Position numbers and translations under genes: made by a program. From Bacteriovoracaceae bacterium (GTDB taxonomy: Bacteria; Bdellovibrionota; Bacteriovoracia; Bacteriovoracales; Bacteriovoracaceae), in contig JAGLCH010000097.1 of assembly GCA_023146355.1 (NCBI GenBank), forward strand, positions 1 through 8,219: a stretch of DNA of 8,219 nucleotides. Reading direction: 5' to 3'. The notes under the pieces are model-generated. The model was not told the origin of the DNA. It ran no database searches and saw nothing but the letters and a program-made list of their open reading frames with translations. This document shows, piece by piece, positions 1-7,192 of this stretch (its first letter is position 1; each line of letters starts with the position of its first letter).

Positions 1-34
1 CTTTGAAAGAAGCGTCAATGAACCTGGAACTCTG

Positions 35-484
35 CTACTCGTAGATGCCCCGTTTTAGTTTCTTTTCAATATCTTTCTGCTTATCAGCATCTCGCTTGTC
101 GTGAAGTTTCTTGCCGCGACCAATTGCGAGCTCGATCTTGATGCAGTTACCTTTAAAGTATATTATGGTCGGGACTGCTGTGAGGCGCTCTGCTTTCATT
201 TTGTGTTGGATTTTTTCAATCTCTTTGAGATTAAGAAGAAGCTTACGCTTTCGAGTCTCTTCGTGATTATTAATATTTCCAAAATCGTAGTGGGCGATGT
301 ACATATTGTTGATCCACGCCTCATTTTTGGAATCTATCGTAATATGGGATTCGCCAATTTTCACTTTTCCGGCACGAATGCTTTTAACTTCTGTTCCTAC
401 GAGAACAAGTCCCGCTTCAACTTTTTCTAAAAGTTCGTAGTCGTAGCTTGCACGTTTATTTCTTGCGATTACTTTTATTCCCAT
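35..484 (-). CDS. smpB: SsrA-binding protein SmpB
   Basis: SmpB binds the tRNA-like domain of tmRNA and brings alanyl-tmRNA into the A site of stalled ribosomes during trans-translation, in the cytoplasm. The 149 residues are within a few of the usual family length. Family blocks are present in order: NKRASYDYELLEKVEAGL (9-26) running into GTEVKSIRAGK (30-40), HEETRKRKLLL (74-84), and the basic C-terminal stretch GRGKKLHDKRDADKQKD (122-138). In known SmpB this tail enters the empty mRNA channel as a helix. The ATG lies 12 bases after the rsmA stop with only a weak GGAT upstream, which fits its place as the last visible gene of the pal-to-smpB operon. It ends in TAG. No terminator is visible in the 34 bases left before the window edge, so the operon may continue. 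Its RNA partner, ssrA, is at 7721-8092. Confidence 0.98.
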   Translation of the reverse strand: MGIKVIARNKRASYDYELLEKVEAGLVLVGTEVKSIRAGKVKIGESHITIDSKNEAWINNMYIAHYDFGNINNHEETRKRKLLLNLKEIEKIQHKMKAERLTAVPTIIYFKGNCIKIELAIGRGKKLHDKRDADKQKDIEKKLKRGIYE

Positions 485-496
485 TCTTTAATCCAG

Positions 497-1291
497 TTAC
501 TTTAAGGCGCGGTATAGAGCAATGACTTGCTCGTAGGTAAAGGTCTCTGCGCGAATTGTCCTCTCTATATTACACTCTTTTAATGCTGCTTCCAACTTCT
601 CCGCAGGGTAGTGGGGTTTAAGTACTTTGCCTAATTGCTTGCGTCTCAAGGCAAATACCTTTCGTAGGAATTTTTCGTAGGCACGAAATTCATCTAAAGG
701 GACATCAGGGGTTTCTCGCCGAACAAAGCTAACTACAGCGGAATCTACTTTTGGTGGGGGAGAGAAGGCGCCAGGGGCGACTTGACACAGAAGTTTGCAA
801 TCAAAGTAGTTCTGGCACAGGGCCATGAGGGAACCCATAATATGTTTTTTCTTTTGAGATATTTTTGTGATCTTTTGCGCCACTTCTTTTTGATACATTA
901 AAGTCATGTATTTGATTGAAGGTGCTTGCATAAAGTTAATTGTTAGGGGGACTGAGATATTGTAGGGAAGATTTGAAACCATCCAGACCGAGTCGTCCCA
1001 CTTTCGCTCAGTAAAGAATGCATTTAGGTTAACCTGAAGAGCATCAGCAAGATTTATTTGATCATCTGAGATGAATTCTCGTAAGTACTCTGGAAAGCGC
1101 TCGTCCATCTCAATAACTTCAAAAGGAAGATTGTGCTCTGCTAAAAAACGGGTAAGCACAGCAGGTCCCGGTCCAACTTCAACCATATATTTGGCTTCGC
1201 TTGCAAAGTCATTTGTAATTTTATTGATAACATTTTTGTCGCGTAGGAAGTGTTGGCCTAAACTTTTATCTGCCTCGGGAAGTGTACTCAT
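497..1291 (-). CDS. rsmA: 16S rRNA (adenine1518-N6/adenine1519-N6)-dimethyltransferase RsmA/KsgA
   Basis: RsmA dimethylates two adjacent adenines in the 3'-terminal hairpin of 16S rRNA, using S-adenosylmethionine, late in 30S assembly. The 264-residue length is normal for the family. Visible motifs are SLGQHFL (10-16), the SAM-binding motif I EVGPGPAVLT (38-47), the acidic motif II around E61/D63, ADAL (82-85), the catalytic NLPYNIS (107-113), PGAFSPPPKVDSAVVSF (173-189), and FALRRKQL (213-220). Motif I carries Pro where relatives usually have a small or leucine residue (GPGP). The ATG overlaps the tsaD stop in an ATGA arrangement. A good ribosome-binding sequence (AAAGGA) sits about 8 bases upstream, inside the 3' end of tsaD, so this start is well supported. 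Loss of the family's activity classically gives kasugamycin resistance. Confidence 0.97.
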   Translation of the reverse strand: MSTLPEADKSLGQHFLRDKNVINKITNDFASEAKYMVEVGPGPAVLTRFLAEHNLPFEVIEMDERFPEYLREFISDDQINLADALQVNLNAFFTERKWDDSVWMVSNLPYNISVPLTINFMQAPSIKYMTLMYQKEVAQKITKISQKKKHIMGSLMALCQNYFDCKLLCQVAPGAFSPPPKVDSAVVSFVRRETPDVPLDEFRAYEKFLRKVFALRRKQLGKVLKPHYPAEKLEAALKECNIERTIRAETFTYEQVIALYRALK

Positions 1292-2358
1292 CTTTTTATT
1301 CCTTTCTTTTTATCGATAAATCTACCGCGTGCATCAAGGTAGAGGCACTCGGGGAAGGGAACTGAGAGTTCCATATTTAGGAGAGCGTAGTTTGCAACCA
1401 TTGCACCATTGTCAGTGCAGTAACTCATTTTAACAAAATTAACGTCTTTATATTCAGACTGCAAAAGAGCGCGAAGTGCTGAGTTTGCGGCAACTCCACC
1501 CCCAACAACAATAGGAAGATCACTCCCTATTTTTTCTTTTGCCATCTTGTAGGCAAATCCTAATTTCTTACATAGAGCGCGAATAATGGCACGTTGATAA
1601 GAAGCGCAGAGATCATACATATCCTGAGATTGAATATCACCAGGAGTATCTGTTACAAGGTGTGGATTTTTTTCAAGCATCTGTCTAAGTGATGTCTTTA
1701 CCCCAGAGTAGGAGAGGTTGGCATCTTTTGACCCAGTGAGTCCTATTGGAAACTCATAGCGTCGGTCGTTTCCTTTTTTTGCCATATCATCGATCAACTT
1801 TCCTCCGGGATGGCCAATCCCCATAAGCTTGCCACCCTTGTCGAATGCCTCACCGGCAGCATCATCGATAGTCGTCCCTAGGATTTCCATCTCTGTACTA
1901 GAGCGAACTAGCATATAAAGTGAGTGTCCTCCGCTTACAATGAGCCCGAGATATGGATATGATATTTTTGTGGTGAGGTGAATCGCTTCTAGGTGGGCAT
2001 AGAGGTGATTTACGGCAACAATTGGCTGATGGTGCAGTAGAGAAATGGTTTTTGCACCGTTAAGTCCAGTTAAAAGTGGTCCTAGAAGCCCTGGGTGAGT
2101 GGTTACACCAATGAGATCAATCTCACTTGGAGTGAGTTGGGCCTCTTTAAAAACTTGATCTAGGAGTGGTGCCACCTTTGCAAGATGGTTTCTGGCAGCA
2201 ATCTCTGGAACGACTCCGCCCCATTTTGCCAACATTATCTCTTGAGAGAAACTTTTGTGTGCCAAAATTTGAGGAAACTCATCAGAGTTTACATCGCCTT
2301 TTAGAATACAGATCGAAGTATCATCGCAGCTTGTTTCAATTCCTAGTACTATCTTCAT
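1288..2358 (-). CDS. tsaD: tRNA N6-adenosine threonylcarbamoyltransferase TsaD (YgjD/Kae1/Gcp family)
   Basis: TsaD transfers the threonylcarbamoyl group from threonylcarbamoyl-AMP to A37 of ANN-decoding tRNAs, giving t6A; in bacteria it works with TsaB and TsaE, neither of which is in this window. The 356 residues are slightly longer than the roughly 340 typical of the family. Seen in order: GIETSCDDTS (6-15), the metal-binding histidines H118 and H122 in NHLYAHLE, SGGHS (142-146), GTTIDDAAGEAFDK (161-174), the nucleotide-binding VVGGGVAANSALR (284-296), and D316 in TDNGAM. All key residues are intact. The start overlaps the preceding small lipoprotein stop by one base (TGATG), and GAGGAG lies about 11 bases upstream. 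It was formerly annotated as a sialoglycoprotease, which is outdated. Only its operon position, behind envelope lipoproteins, is unusual. Confidence 0.98.
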   Translation of the reverse strand: MKIVLGIETSCDDTSICILKGDVNSDEFPQILAHKSFSQEIMLAKWGGVVPEIAARNHLAKVAPLLDQVFKEAQLTPSEIDLIGVTTHPGLLGPLLTGLNGAKTISLLHHQPIVAVNHLYAHLEAIHLTTKISYPYLGLIVSGGHSLYMLVRSSTEMEILGTTIDDAAGEAFDKGGKLMGIGHPGGKLIDDMAKKGNDRRYEFPIGLTGSKDANLSYSGVKTSLRQMLEKNPHLVTDTPGDIQSQDMYDLCASYQRAIIRALCKKLGFAYKMAKEKIGSDLPIVVGGGVAANSALRALLQSEYKDVNFVKMSYCTDNGAMVANYALLNMELSVPFPECLYLDARGRFIDKKKGIKR

Positions 2359-2558
2359 CAGTCATTTTTCTCCTCACTCTTACTATCAAGTGATGGGTCA
2401 TTTGTCGATATTCCACTCCATCTGCAGCCTGACTTACAGCTTGCATCAGTCTTTTTCTTAGCAGATTTAGGCCCTACGCTATGTCGATCAATAAAATGGA
2501 TAAAACTGCTGCAGGAGGTTAGGAATATTAATAAGATAAATAGATTTAAGCATCTCAT
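2358..2558 (-). CDS. small putative lipoprotein with a CxxxC pair, function unknown
   Basis: I do not recognise this 66-residue protein. Its N-terminus is a lipoprotein signal: a hydrophobic run (4-13) followed by the lipobox LTSC, with C16 as the predicted lipidated residue. The mature part is about 50 residues and polar. It has a basic stretch (AKKKT, 33-37), two further cysteines in CKSGC (41-45), and an acidic, serine-rich tail ending EEKND. It is probably anchored in the inner or outer membrane, facing the periplasm. The start overlaps the stop of the CpoB-like gene by one base (TAATG), with no clear ribosome-binding site, and its own stop overlaps the tsaD start (TGATG). Both ends are therefore consistent with translational coupling, which supports a real gene despite its size. 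A role with Pal/CpoB is inferred from position only. Confidence 0.75.
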   Translation of the reverse strand: MRCLNLFILLIFLTSCSSFIHFIDRHSVGPKSAKKKTDASCKSGCRWSGISTNDPSLDSKSEEKND

Positions 2559-3331
2559 TACTGAAGCTTTTTAAGTTCCATTTCGACCGTCTTTCTGTAT
2601 TTGGTCTTTGGAAATTTCGCCAGTAATGTCTCAAAGGCTTGTTTCGCCTGGTCTTTCTGACCTAAATTATCAAATGCACGCCCTAAGTGAAGTAGCCCAC
2701 TAGTATTTAGTGGTGACCTTGGGTGCTCAGTAAAGAGTTGTGAAAAATAGATGAGTGAGTCCTTAAACTTCTTTTTTCTAAATGAGATCATCCCAAGATA
2801 GTAGGTGATCTGTGCACGAGTCTTGCCTTTGTATTTTTTATTCTTGTAAAACGAGACTAGCTTCGGCCATGCGCGCTTGTAATTTTTAGTGCGATAATCG
2901 TGAACCGCCTGCTGATAAGAGCTTTTCTTCTTTTTTCTTGGTTTACCTGTAAGCTTATTTAAAGTCTTTAGAAGTTTTTCTAGGTAGCTCTTGTTTTCAG
3001 AAAGAAGTCTTTTATTTTCTTCTACGTCCTCACGTAGGGTACGGTGATTTTCTCTGATTAGGGAGAATTCTGCCTGAAGATCATTAAAGCTTTGTTTAAC
3101 ATTTTGCTTATTTTTATGTCCTGTCTCCTCAACTGTACCATTGAGGAGGGAGAGGCGCTCTTCCATGTTTTGAAGGCGAACGGTTGATTCTGCAGTTAAT
3201 TTTTGGTTGTCTACCATTTGGATTGCTAAACCATCGAGCATTTTTTCTCGGCGAATTTGTTCAGCAGTTTTAAAACATCCAGAAAGAACCAATAGGCATG
3301 GAACAATGACCAAAAGATTTAATTTTCTCAT
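2558..3331 (-). CDS. CpoB/YbgF-like lipoprotein: coiled coil plus C-terminal TPR domain
   Basis: This resembles the Tol-Pal-associated protein CpoB (YbgF), which in Escherichia coli trimerises through an N-terminal coiled coil, binds TolA and PBP1B, and coordinates peptidoglycan synthesis with outer-membrane constriction. Seen in 257 residues: a signal with lipobox LSGC (C19), a charged heptad-like helical region (about 24-126), a basic hinge PRKKKKSS (131-138), then TPR-like helices to the end. Those helices include YRTKNYKRAWPKLVSFY (146-162), YYLGMISFRKKKFKDSLIYF (177-196) and LGRAFDNLGQKDQAKQAFETL (216-236), the last being the clearest TPR. The E. coli protein is soluble in the periplasm, so the lipobox is a difference. 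It sits 16 bases after the DUF4398-like gene and two genes after pal, which supports the assignment. The symbol is left blank because orthology rests on architecture and context. Confidence 0.82.
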   Translation of the reverse strand: MRKLNLLVIVPCLLVLSGCFKTAEQIRREKMLDGLAIQMVDNQKLTAESTVRLQNMEERLSLLNGTVEETGHKNKQNVKQSFNDLQAEFSLIRENHRTLREDVEENKRLLSENKSYLEKLLKTLNKLTGKPRKKKKSSYQQAVHDYRTKNYKRAWPKLVSFYKNKKYKGKTRAQITYYLGMISFRKKKFKDSLIYFSQLFTEHPRSPLNTSGLLHLGRAFDNLGQKDQAKQAFETLLAKFPKTKYRKTVEMELKKLQ

Positions 3332-3347
3332 AGTTAATCCAAAATTG

Positions 3348-3680
3348 TTATTCGAGGGTTGTCTTTTTTATGGCGACAAACTCAGCGCGTTCAGAAAACT
3401 TCTTAGATAGTATGGCGTATTGTTTCGCTTTATTGAAGTACTTTCTACGGTAGGATGACTTGGCCTTGAGGTAGTAAAATTCGGCCTTTCGGTAGAGTCC
3501 TGGGGCAAGAGTCATGGACTTAGATCTTTTAGCTGCTATAAAAGCGGCTTGGGCCATGCTCATCTCCATTTTTGGTCTTGTAGTAGCAAGTCCACATGAG
3601 AGGAGGGTGAGCAAAAGGATAATTTTAAAAGTAAAGAACGCAGATTTTGCGCCCTTTACCATTATAGAAGATTGGTTCAT
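3348..3680 (-). CDS. DUF4398-like small lipoprotein
   Basis: This is a 110-residue lipoprotein. A lysine-containing N-terminus and hydrophobic segment (about 14-27) lead to the lipobox LLSC with C29. The mature part is almost wholly helical: AQAAFIAAKRSKSMTLAPGL (43-62), then YRKAEFYYLKAKSSYRRKYF (63-82) and NKAKQYAILSKKFSERAEF (83-101). The pattern of A-rich helix, a short AP turn, and two further Ala/Lys/Arg helices is what I recall for DUF4398, a family of unknown function often found beside or fused to OmpA-like peptidoglycan-binding domains. Here it follows the OmpA-domain protein Pal directly, overlapping its stop by one base (TAATG). There is no ribosome-binding site near the first ATG. 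A second in-frame ATG at residue 7 is a possible alternative start and would leave the lipobox intact. The family call is from memory of the pattern. Confidence 0.8.
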   Translation of the reverse strand: MNQSSIMVKGAKSAFFTFKIILLLTLLSCGLATTRPKMEMSMAQAAFIAAKRSKSMTLAPGLYRKAEFYYLKAKSSYRRKYFNKAKQYAILSKKFSERAEFVAIKKTTLE

Positions 3681-4183
3681 TACTTAGCTGTTACTACGAA
3701 ATTTCCTCTTCTGTTTTGTGACCATGATTCATCATCATGCCCTTGAAGAAGTGGTCTCTCTTTACCGTAAGAGATAATTGTCACTCTTCTTGACTCAACA
3801 CCCATAGATGTTAGGTAGTTCTTCACTGCCTTTGCTCTCTTCTCTCCAAGTGCAAGGTTGAATTGAACTCCGCCTCTTTCGTCACAGTGACCCTCTACTT
3901 GAACTTCAACTGTTGCGTTGTCCTTTAGTAGTTGAGCATTTGACTCAAGCGCTGCTGTTGTATCAGCTGTTAGAGTTGCTGAATTGAATGGAAAGTAGAT
4001 AGTCTTTAGACCATTAGCTGAACCTTGATCAGATGAAGCGTTAAGCTCAAAGCTAATTCCATCAGTGTTTACCGCATCGAGTGATACTTCATCTGCAGAT
4101 ACATTCTTCTTAGCTCCACTACACCCAACGAGTGATAGTAGAAGTGCCATTACTACAGGAAGTGCAATTTTTCTTAATGTCAT
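3680..4183 (-). CDS. pal: peptidoglycan-associated lipoprotein Pal (OmpA-like domain)
   Basis: Pal is an outer-membrane lipoprotein that binds peptidoglycan and TolB, tying the outer membrane to the wall and helping it constrict at division. The 167-residue protein has a signal with lipobox LVGC (C21), a flexible linker (about 22-58), and an OmpA-like domain (about 60-167). In that domain are IYFPFNSATL (62-71), the signature EGHCDERGG (97-105), and NLALGEKRAKAVKNYL (109-124). D101 and R116 are 15 residues apart, the spacing of the two residues that hold diaminopimelate in OmpA and Pal. The relatives' usual Phe-Asp-Phe near residue 64 is Phe-Pro-Phe here. It is first in the operon, with AAGGAG six bases before the ATG and a perfect TATAAT farther upstream. 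tolB and tolQRA, often beside pal, are absent from the window. A C-terminal QNRRGNFVV matches the family's usual QNRR ending. Confidence 0.95.
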   Translation of the reverse strand: MTLRKIALPVVMALLLSLVGCSGAKKNVSADEVSLDAVNTDGISFELNASSDQGSANGLKTIYFPFNSATLTADTTAALESNAQLLKDNATVEVQVEGHCDERGGVQFNLALGEKRAKAVKNYLTSMGVESRRVTIISYGKERPLLQGHDDESWSQNRRGNFVVTAK

Positions 4184-4189
4184 GATTTA

Positions 4190-4195
4190 CTCCTT
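4190..4195 (-). promoter_or_regulatory. ribosome-binding site of pal
   Basis: AAGGAG on the minus strand is followed by six bases (TAAATC) and the pal ATG. It is the strongest Shine-Dalgarno sequence in the operon, which fits Pal as the first and probably most abundant product. Confidence 0.85.
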
Positions 4196-4237
4196 TTAAT
4201 ATATTAAACTGATTTATTAATAATAATGTATATTTTG

Positions 4238-4266
4238 ATTATACAACCACTTGATAATAACAGGAA
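4238..4266 (-). promoter_or_regulatory. probable sigma70-type promoter of the pal-to-smpB operon
   Basis: On the minus strand a perfect TATAAT (4243 down to 4238) lies 17 bases after TTCCTG (4266 down to 4261), a poor match to the -35 consensus. Transcription would begin near 4231 and leave a leader of about 48 bases, very AT-rich, before the pal ATG. The region 4184-4237 between the two divergent genes holds many AT runs, so other -10-like boxes exist on both strands. I saw no convincing promoter for the plus-strand gene among them. Confidence 0.5.
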
Positions 4267-4286
4267 GTTATTCTAACGGGGAAATA

Positions 4287-7076
4287 ATGTCTCAATTAAA
4301 ACTGATTAATCCTATCATTCTCATCGGAAGCTTTCTGTTCACCTTAACAGGGAATATAGCTTTTGCTCGCATTTCTAATAAAGGGGCACAGATAAGTAAA
4401 AGCTTTACCCTGAATCATAGGTACGGCGAAGTCAGGGTTGAAATTCATGGTTTTGAAAAGGATCGCGACTTTATTGCAAAGACCGAAAAGATCATTAAGA
4501 GAGATGTTCCGAAGCTGTTTAGCTACTTCAAATATATTCCTCAAAGTACTATGTACTACGAGGTTGAAAGTGATATTCATGTTGCCAATGGGATGGCAAT
4601 GCCTGTTCCCCATAATAAGGTCGTTCTCTATAATTTCCCCCCTGGATCTGACGGGCAACTACTGGCCAGTGATGATTGGATTAGAACACTAATTGTTCAT
4701 GAGACAGTTCATATTATCCATATGGATTATACCACTGGCTGGGTTCAGGGAGTCCGTAATGTATTTGGCTCCATTGCTAAAATCTTCACCACCACTCCGC
4801 GATGGTTTACTGAGGGGATTGCTGTTTGGGCGGAAACTGTTTTCACAAAGGGCGGGCGTAACCGCTATATCATGAATGATTTGGCACTTGCTAAGTATAT
4901 GTCCACTCAAAATGCCTGCAGCGACATCAGTTGTATAAGTGAAGTTTCCACTTATCCCTATATGGGAATGGCCTATTTAATGGGTGGAAAGTTTATGGCA
5001 CATATTGAGAAAAATAAAAAAGGGGCCATTGCTTGTATCGTCCGCGAAAATTCAAACAACTTATCAGGACTCCTCGATAATGCCTTCATCGATTGTACAG
5101 GGAAGGGAATTGTCACTCACTATAATCAATTCTTAGCTAGATATAAGAGGGGGCTAAAAGATAGGGCGCGAACCTTTGGATTTACACCTCTAGCAAAAGC
5201 ATCAAATAAAATTGAATTTGTAGGGAAGGGGAATGTTTCTCTAGACCAAGGGCAACAACTCATCGACGGTAAAGTCATATTTGGAAGCTATTATGATCGT
5301 GCTGAGTATATGAATGCGCTTGACATTAAAACTGGCGCCCTTAAAAGTTTTCAACTTGAAAATAAACTCGATTTTGTTCCTTCCCCAACGGACTACTCTC
5401 GTGAACACTCACGTTATCCCATTGGTGTTTATGAGTATCAAGGAATTAGTGATAGGGAGCGGCGCTGGTTCATGCTAGATGGAAAGAGTCTTGAAAGCAT
5501 TTCAGAGATAGAAGAAGATTCTCCTTCACAGTACCTATTTCAATTGAATAAAAAGGATTATATCTCTTTACGTTTTGAACGCGACCGTTGGTGGGTATAT
5601 GACAATAATGGCCCAATCTATAACTTAGAAAAGTTTCGCTCACTGTCCCGACCATTTGTTACTACAGTGCGTGGAAAAGACTACTTGATTTATCAAACTA
5701 TTTTTAAAAATAAATTTGCGCTTCAGGCACTAGACCTTAAAACGAAAAGTAGAAAAAACCTCTTTAGCTCAAAAACAGAGTTCAATTTAGCGGGTCATTA
5801 TAAAGGTTACATTTTTATCAATCGCCCTTTTATTGACGAAGACAAGATGGTTGTCATAAGCCTTGAGGGAAATAGCTTTGTTTCTGAAATTGAAAAAGTT
5901 CACCAGATTGGACGTGTGATTTTTGATAAAGAAAATACGGTTTTTCTCCACCAACATGATCCAAGTTTTCTGTACAATTTTAAAGGGAATGGGGAGAGTT
6001 TTATAGCATTCATTCGAGCACGAAGCTCTCACTATGGTGCACCAAAGTTTATGGTAGTGGATAAAAAGGAAGAGGAACTTAAAAGAAAATCGGGTTACCA
6101 GGGATCTCCTTTACTGCGTAACTTTGTTCCTGGTTACTGGCTATTGACCGGAGTCTTTTCTGGAGAGATGAAGAAAACTTCTATTTCTACTATGGTTACT
6201 GATCCTTTGCAGAACCATATACTTGAAGCGGAGCTGCTTTATTACGGTAAGGAAAATAGCTTTGGCGCTAATTTGATCTACGACTACCAATTTGTAAAAA
6301 AACATTATCTTGGAGGGCAGTTTTGGCAGCACTATGGATACAGTGAATACCGTGACAAGGCCTACCGCGAGGATGAATATGAACTCCACTTGCGCAGTGA
6401 CTGGGAGTGGGGACGAAACCTTCTTCCAACGATCTTGTCTATACGTGAAGAGAGAGATGCAAATGTTCTCAGGGACAAAATTGAAGTAACTCGTACTGCA
6501 TCATTGGATTTCGGGTGGAGTGTTTTACCAAAATATTTTGATGACACCTTAAACCTAATGTCACTCAATGTGAGAGGTGAGAAAACCAATGGTACAGACC
6601 TTGGGTACTACTCTCTTTTAAGTAATTTCTCATCAAGACTCTACTTTCATCCCCGGTTCGAGGTGGTTGTTGAGGGACTGTGGGGGCGCAATTACAAAAA
6701 CGAACTCACCGATGGAGTTATTGAGCTAGACCGAAATCTAGGTCCAATTCAAGGGGGGGATATTTTTGGTAATAATATAAATTATGCCAACCTCAAACTC
6801 GACCTCACTGGTCACGTCATCTACAAAGGATGGGGCAATAAGCCGATTTTCCTTAAAGAAATTCACTATATTGGTGGTATTGAGAGGGCCGAAGCTGATT
6901 TTATTTTTTCCAAGGGGAAGCTTTTGCGCGACCAAGAGCTCTACAATGGATACTACGGAATGCGCGCTGATATGCGCATCTTCTATATGATTGACGTTCA
7001 AATGCAAGCAACTTACTCCCATATCCTCAACAATGGTGAGAGAAAATTCCTCGTTGATATTGCGGGACTTTGGTAA
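4287..7076 (+). CDS. exported zinc metallopeptidase with propeller-like middle and C-terminal outer-membrane barrel-like region
   Basis: I do not know a named homologue. The ATG at 4287 is preferred over an in-frame TTG at 4251: GGGGA precedes it, and the product then begins with a clean signal peptide (1-27, cut after AFA). The mature N-terminal domain (about 28-290) has HETVH (138-142) with H145 beside it, then WFTEGIAVWAE with E176. HExxH followed by W-x-x-E-G-x-A is the pattern of gluzincin peptidases of the MA-like type (PF13485 style). H138 and H142 would bind zinc, E139 would be catalytic, and E176 would be the third ligand. Four cysteines (211, 216, 250, 270) could form disulfides. 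Residues about 300-600 show short beta-rich blocks like blades of a TolB/PD40 propeller. From about 615 the sequence alternates polar and aromatic strands and ends DIAGLW, which resembles a BAM-recognised C-terminal beta signal. Inferred location: the outer membrane, with peptidase and propeller in the periplasm or outside. Substrate unknown. It is divergent from pal. Confidence 0.8.
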   Translation: MSQLKLINPIILIGSFLFTLTGNIAFARISNKGAQISKSFTLNHRYGEVRVEIHGFEKDRDFIAKTEKIIKRDVPKLFSYFKYIPQSTMYYEVESDIHVANGMAMPVPHNKVVLYNFPPGSDGQLLASDDWIRTLIVHETVHIIHMDYTTGWVQGVRNVFGSIAKIFTTTPRWFTEGIAVWAETVFTKGGRNRYIMNDLALAKYMSTQNACSDISCISEVSTYPYMGMAYLMGGKFMAHIEKNKKGAIACIVRENSNNLSGLLDNAFIDCTGKGIVTHYNQFLARYKRGLKDRARTFGFTPLAKASNKIEFVGKGNVSLDQGQQLIDGKVIFGSYYDRAEYMNALDIKTGALKSFQLENKLDFVPSPTDYSREHSRYPIGVYEYQGISDRERRWFMLDGKSLESISEIEEDSPSQYLFQLNKKDYISLRFERDRWWVYDNNGPIYNLEKFRSLSRPFVTTVRGKDYLIYQTIFKNKFALQALDLKTKSRKNLFSSKTEFNLAGHYKGYIFINRPFIDEDKMVVISLEGNSFVSEIEKVHQIGRVIFDKENTVFLHQHDPSFLYNFKGNGESFIAFIRARSSHYGAPKFMVVDKKEEELKRKSGYQGSPLLRNFVPGYWLLTGVFSGEMKKTSISTMVTDPLQNHILEAELLYYGKENSFGANLIYDYQFVKKHYLGGQFWQHYGYSEYRDKAYREDEYELHLRSDWEWGRNLLPTILSIREERDANVLRDKIEVTRTASLDFGWSVLPKYFDDTLNLMSLNVRGEKTNGTDLGYYSLLSNFSSRLYFHPRFEVVVEGLWGRNYKNELTDGVIELDRNLGPIQGGDIFGNNINYANLKLDLTGHVIYKGWGNKPIFLKEIHYIGGIERAEADFIFSKGKLLRDQELYNGYYGMRADMRIFYMIDVQMQATYSHILNNGERKFLVDIAGLW

Positions 7077-7180
7077 CTTCCCTCTCTAGGGTGCGATAAA
7101 TTAGATAGATAAGATATTTTTAGTGTATTTTACATATGCTTGGCTCCAAGATAGATATGTTTCAGCAAAACGAAACAAAC

Positions 7181-7187
7181 TTTGGAG
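7181..7187 (+). promoter_or_regulatory. ribosome-binding site that fixes the start of the small secreted protein
   Basis: TTTGGAG ends five bases before the ATG at 7193. An earlier in-frame ATG at 7136 has no such site and would put 19 polar residues before the signal peptide, so 7193 is the likely start. Confidence 0.8.
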
Positions 7188-7192
7188 AACAT

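Noticed and set aside
101..430. Plus-strand open frame opposite smpB
   Set aside because: It lies wholly antisense to a well-conserved gene, its product has no recognisable domain, and its composition is what antisense frames give.
4251..4286. TTG start for the large plus-strand protein, adding 12 residues
   Set aside because: There is no ribosome-binding site before it, and it would put polar residues ahead of the signal peptide; the ATG at 4287 has GGGGA upstream. The TTGATA there also looked like a -35 box, but no fitting -10 follows.
7080..7091. CCCT-CTCT-AGGG hairpin after the metallopeptidase gene as a terminator
   Set aside because: The stem is only 4 bp and no T run follows.
7136..7192. 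Upstream ATG for the small secreted protein
   Set aside because: No ribosome-binding site, and the 19 extra residues would mask a typical signal peptide; 7193 has GGAG five bases ahead.
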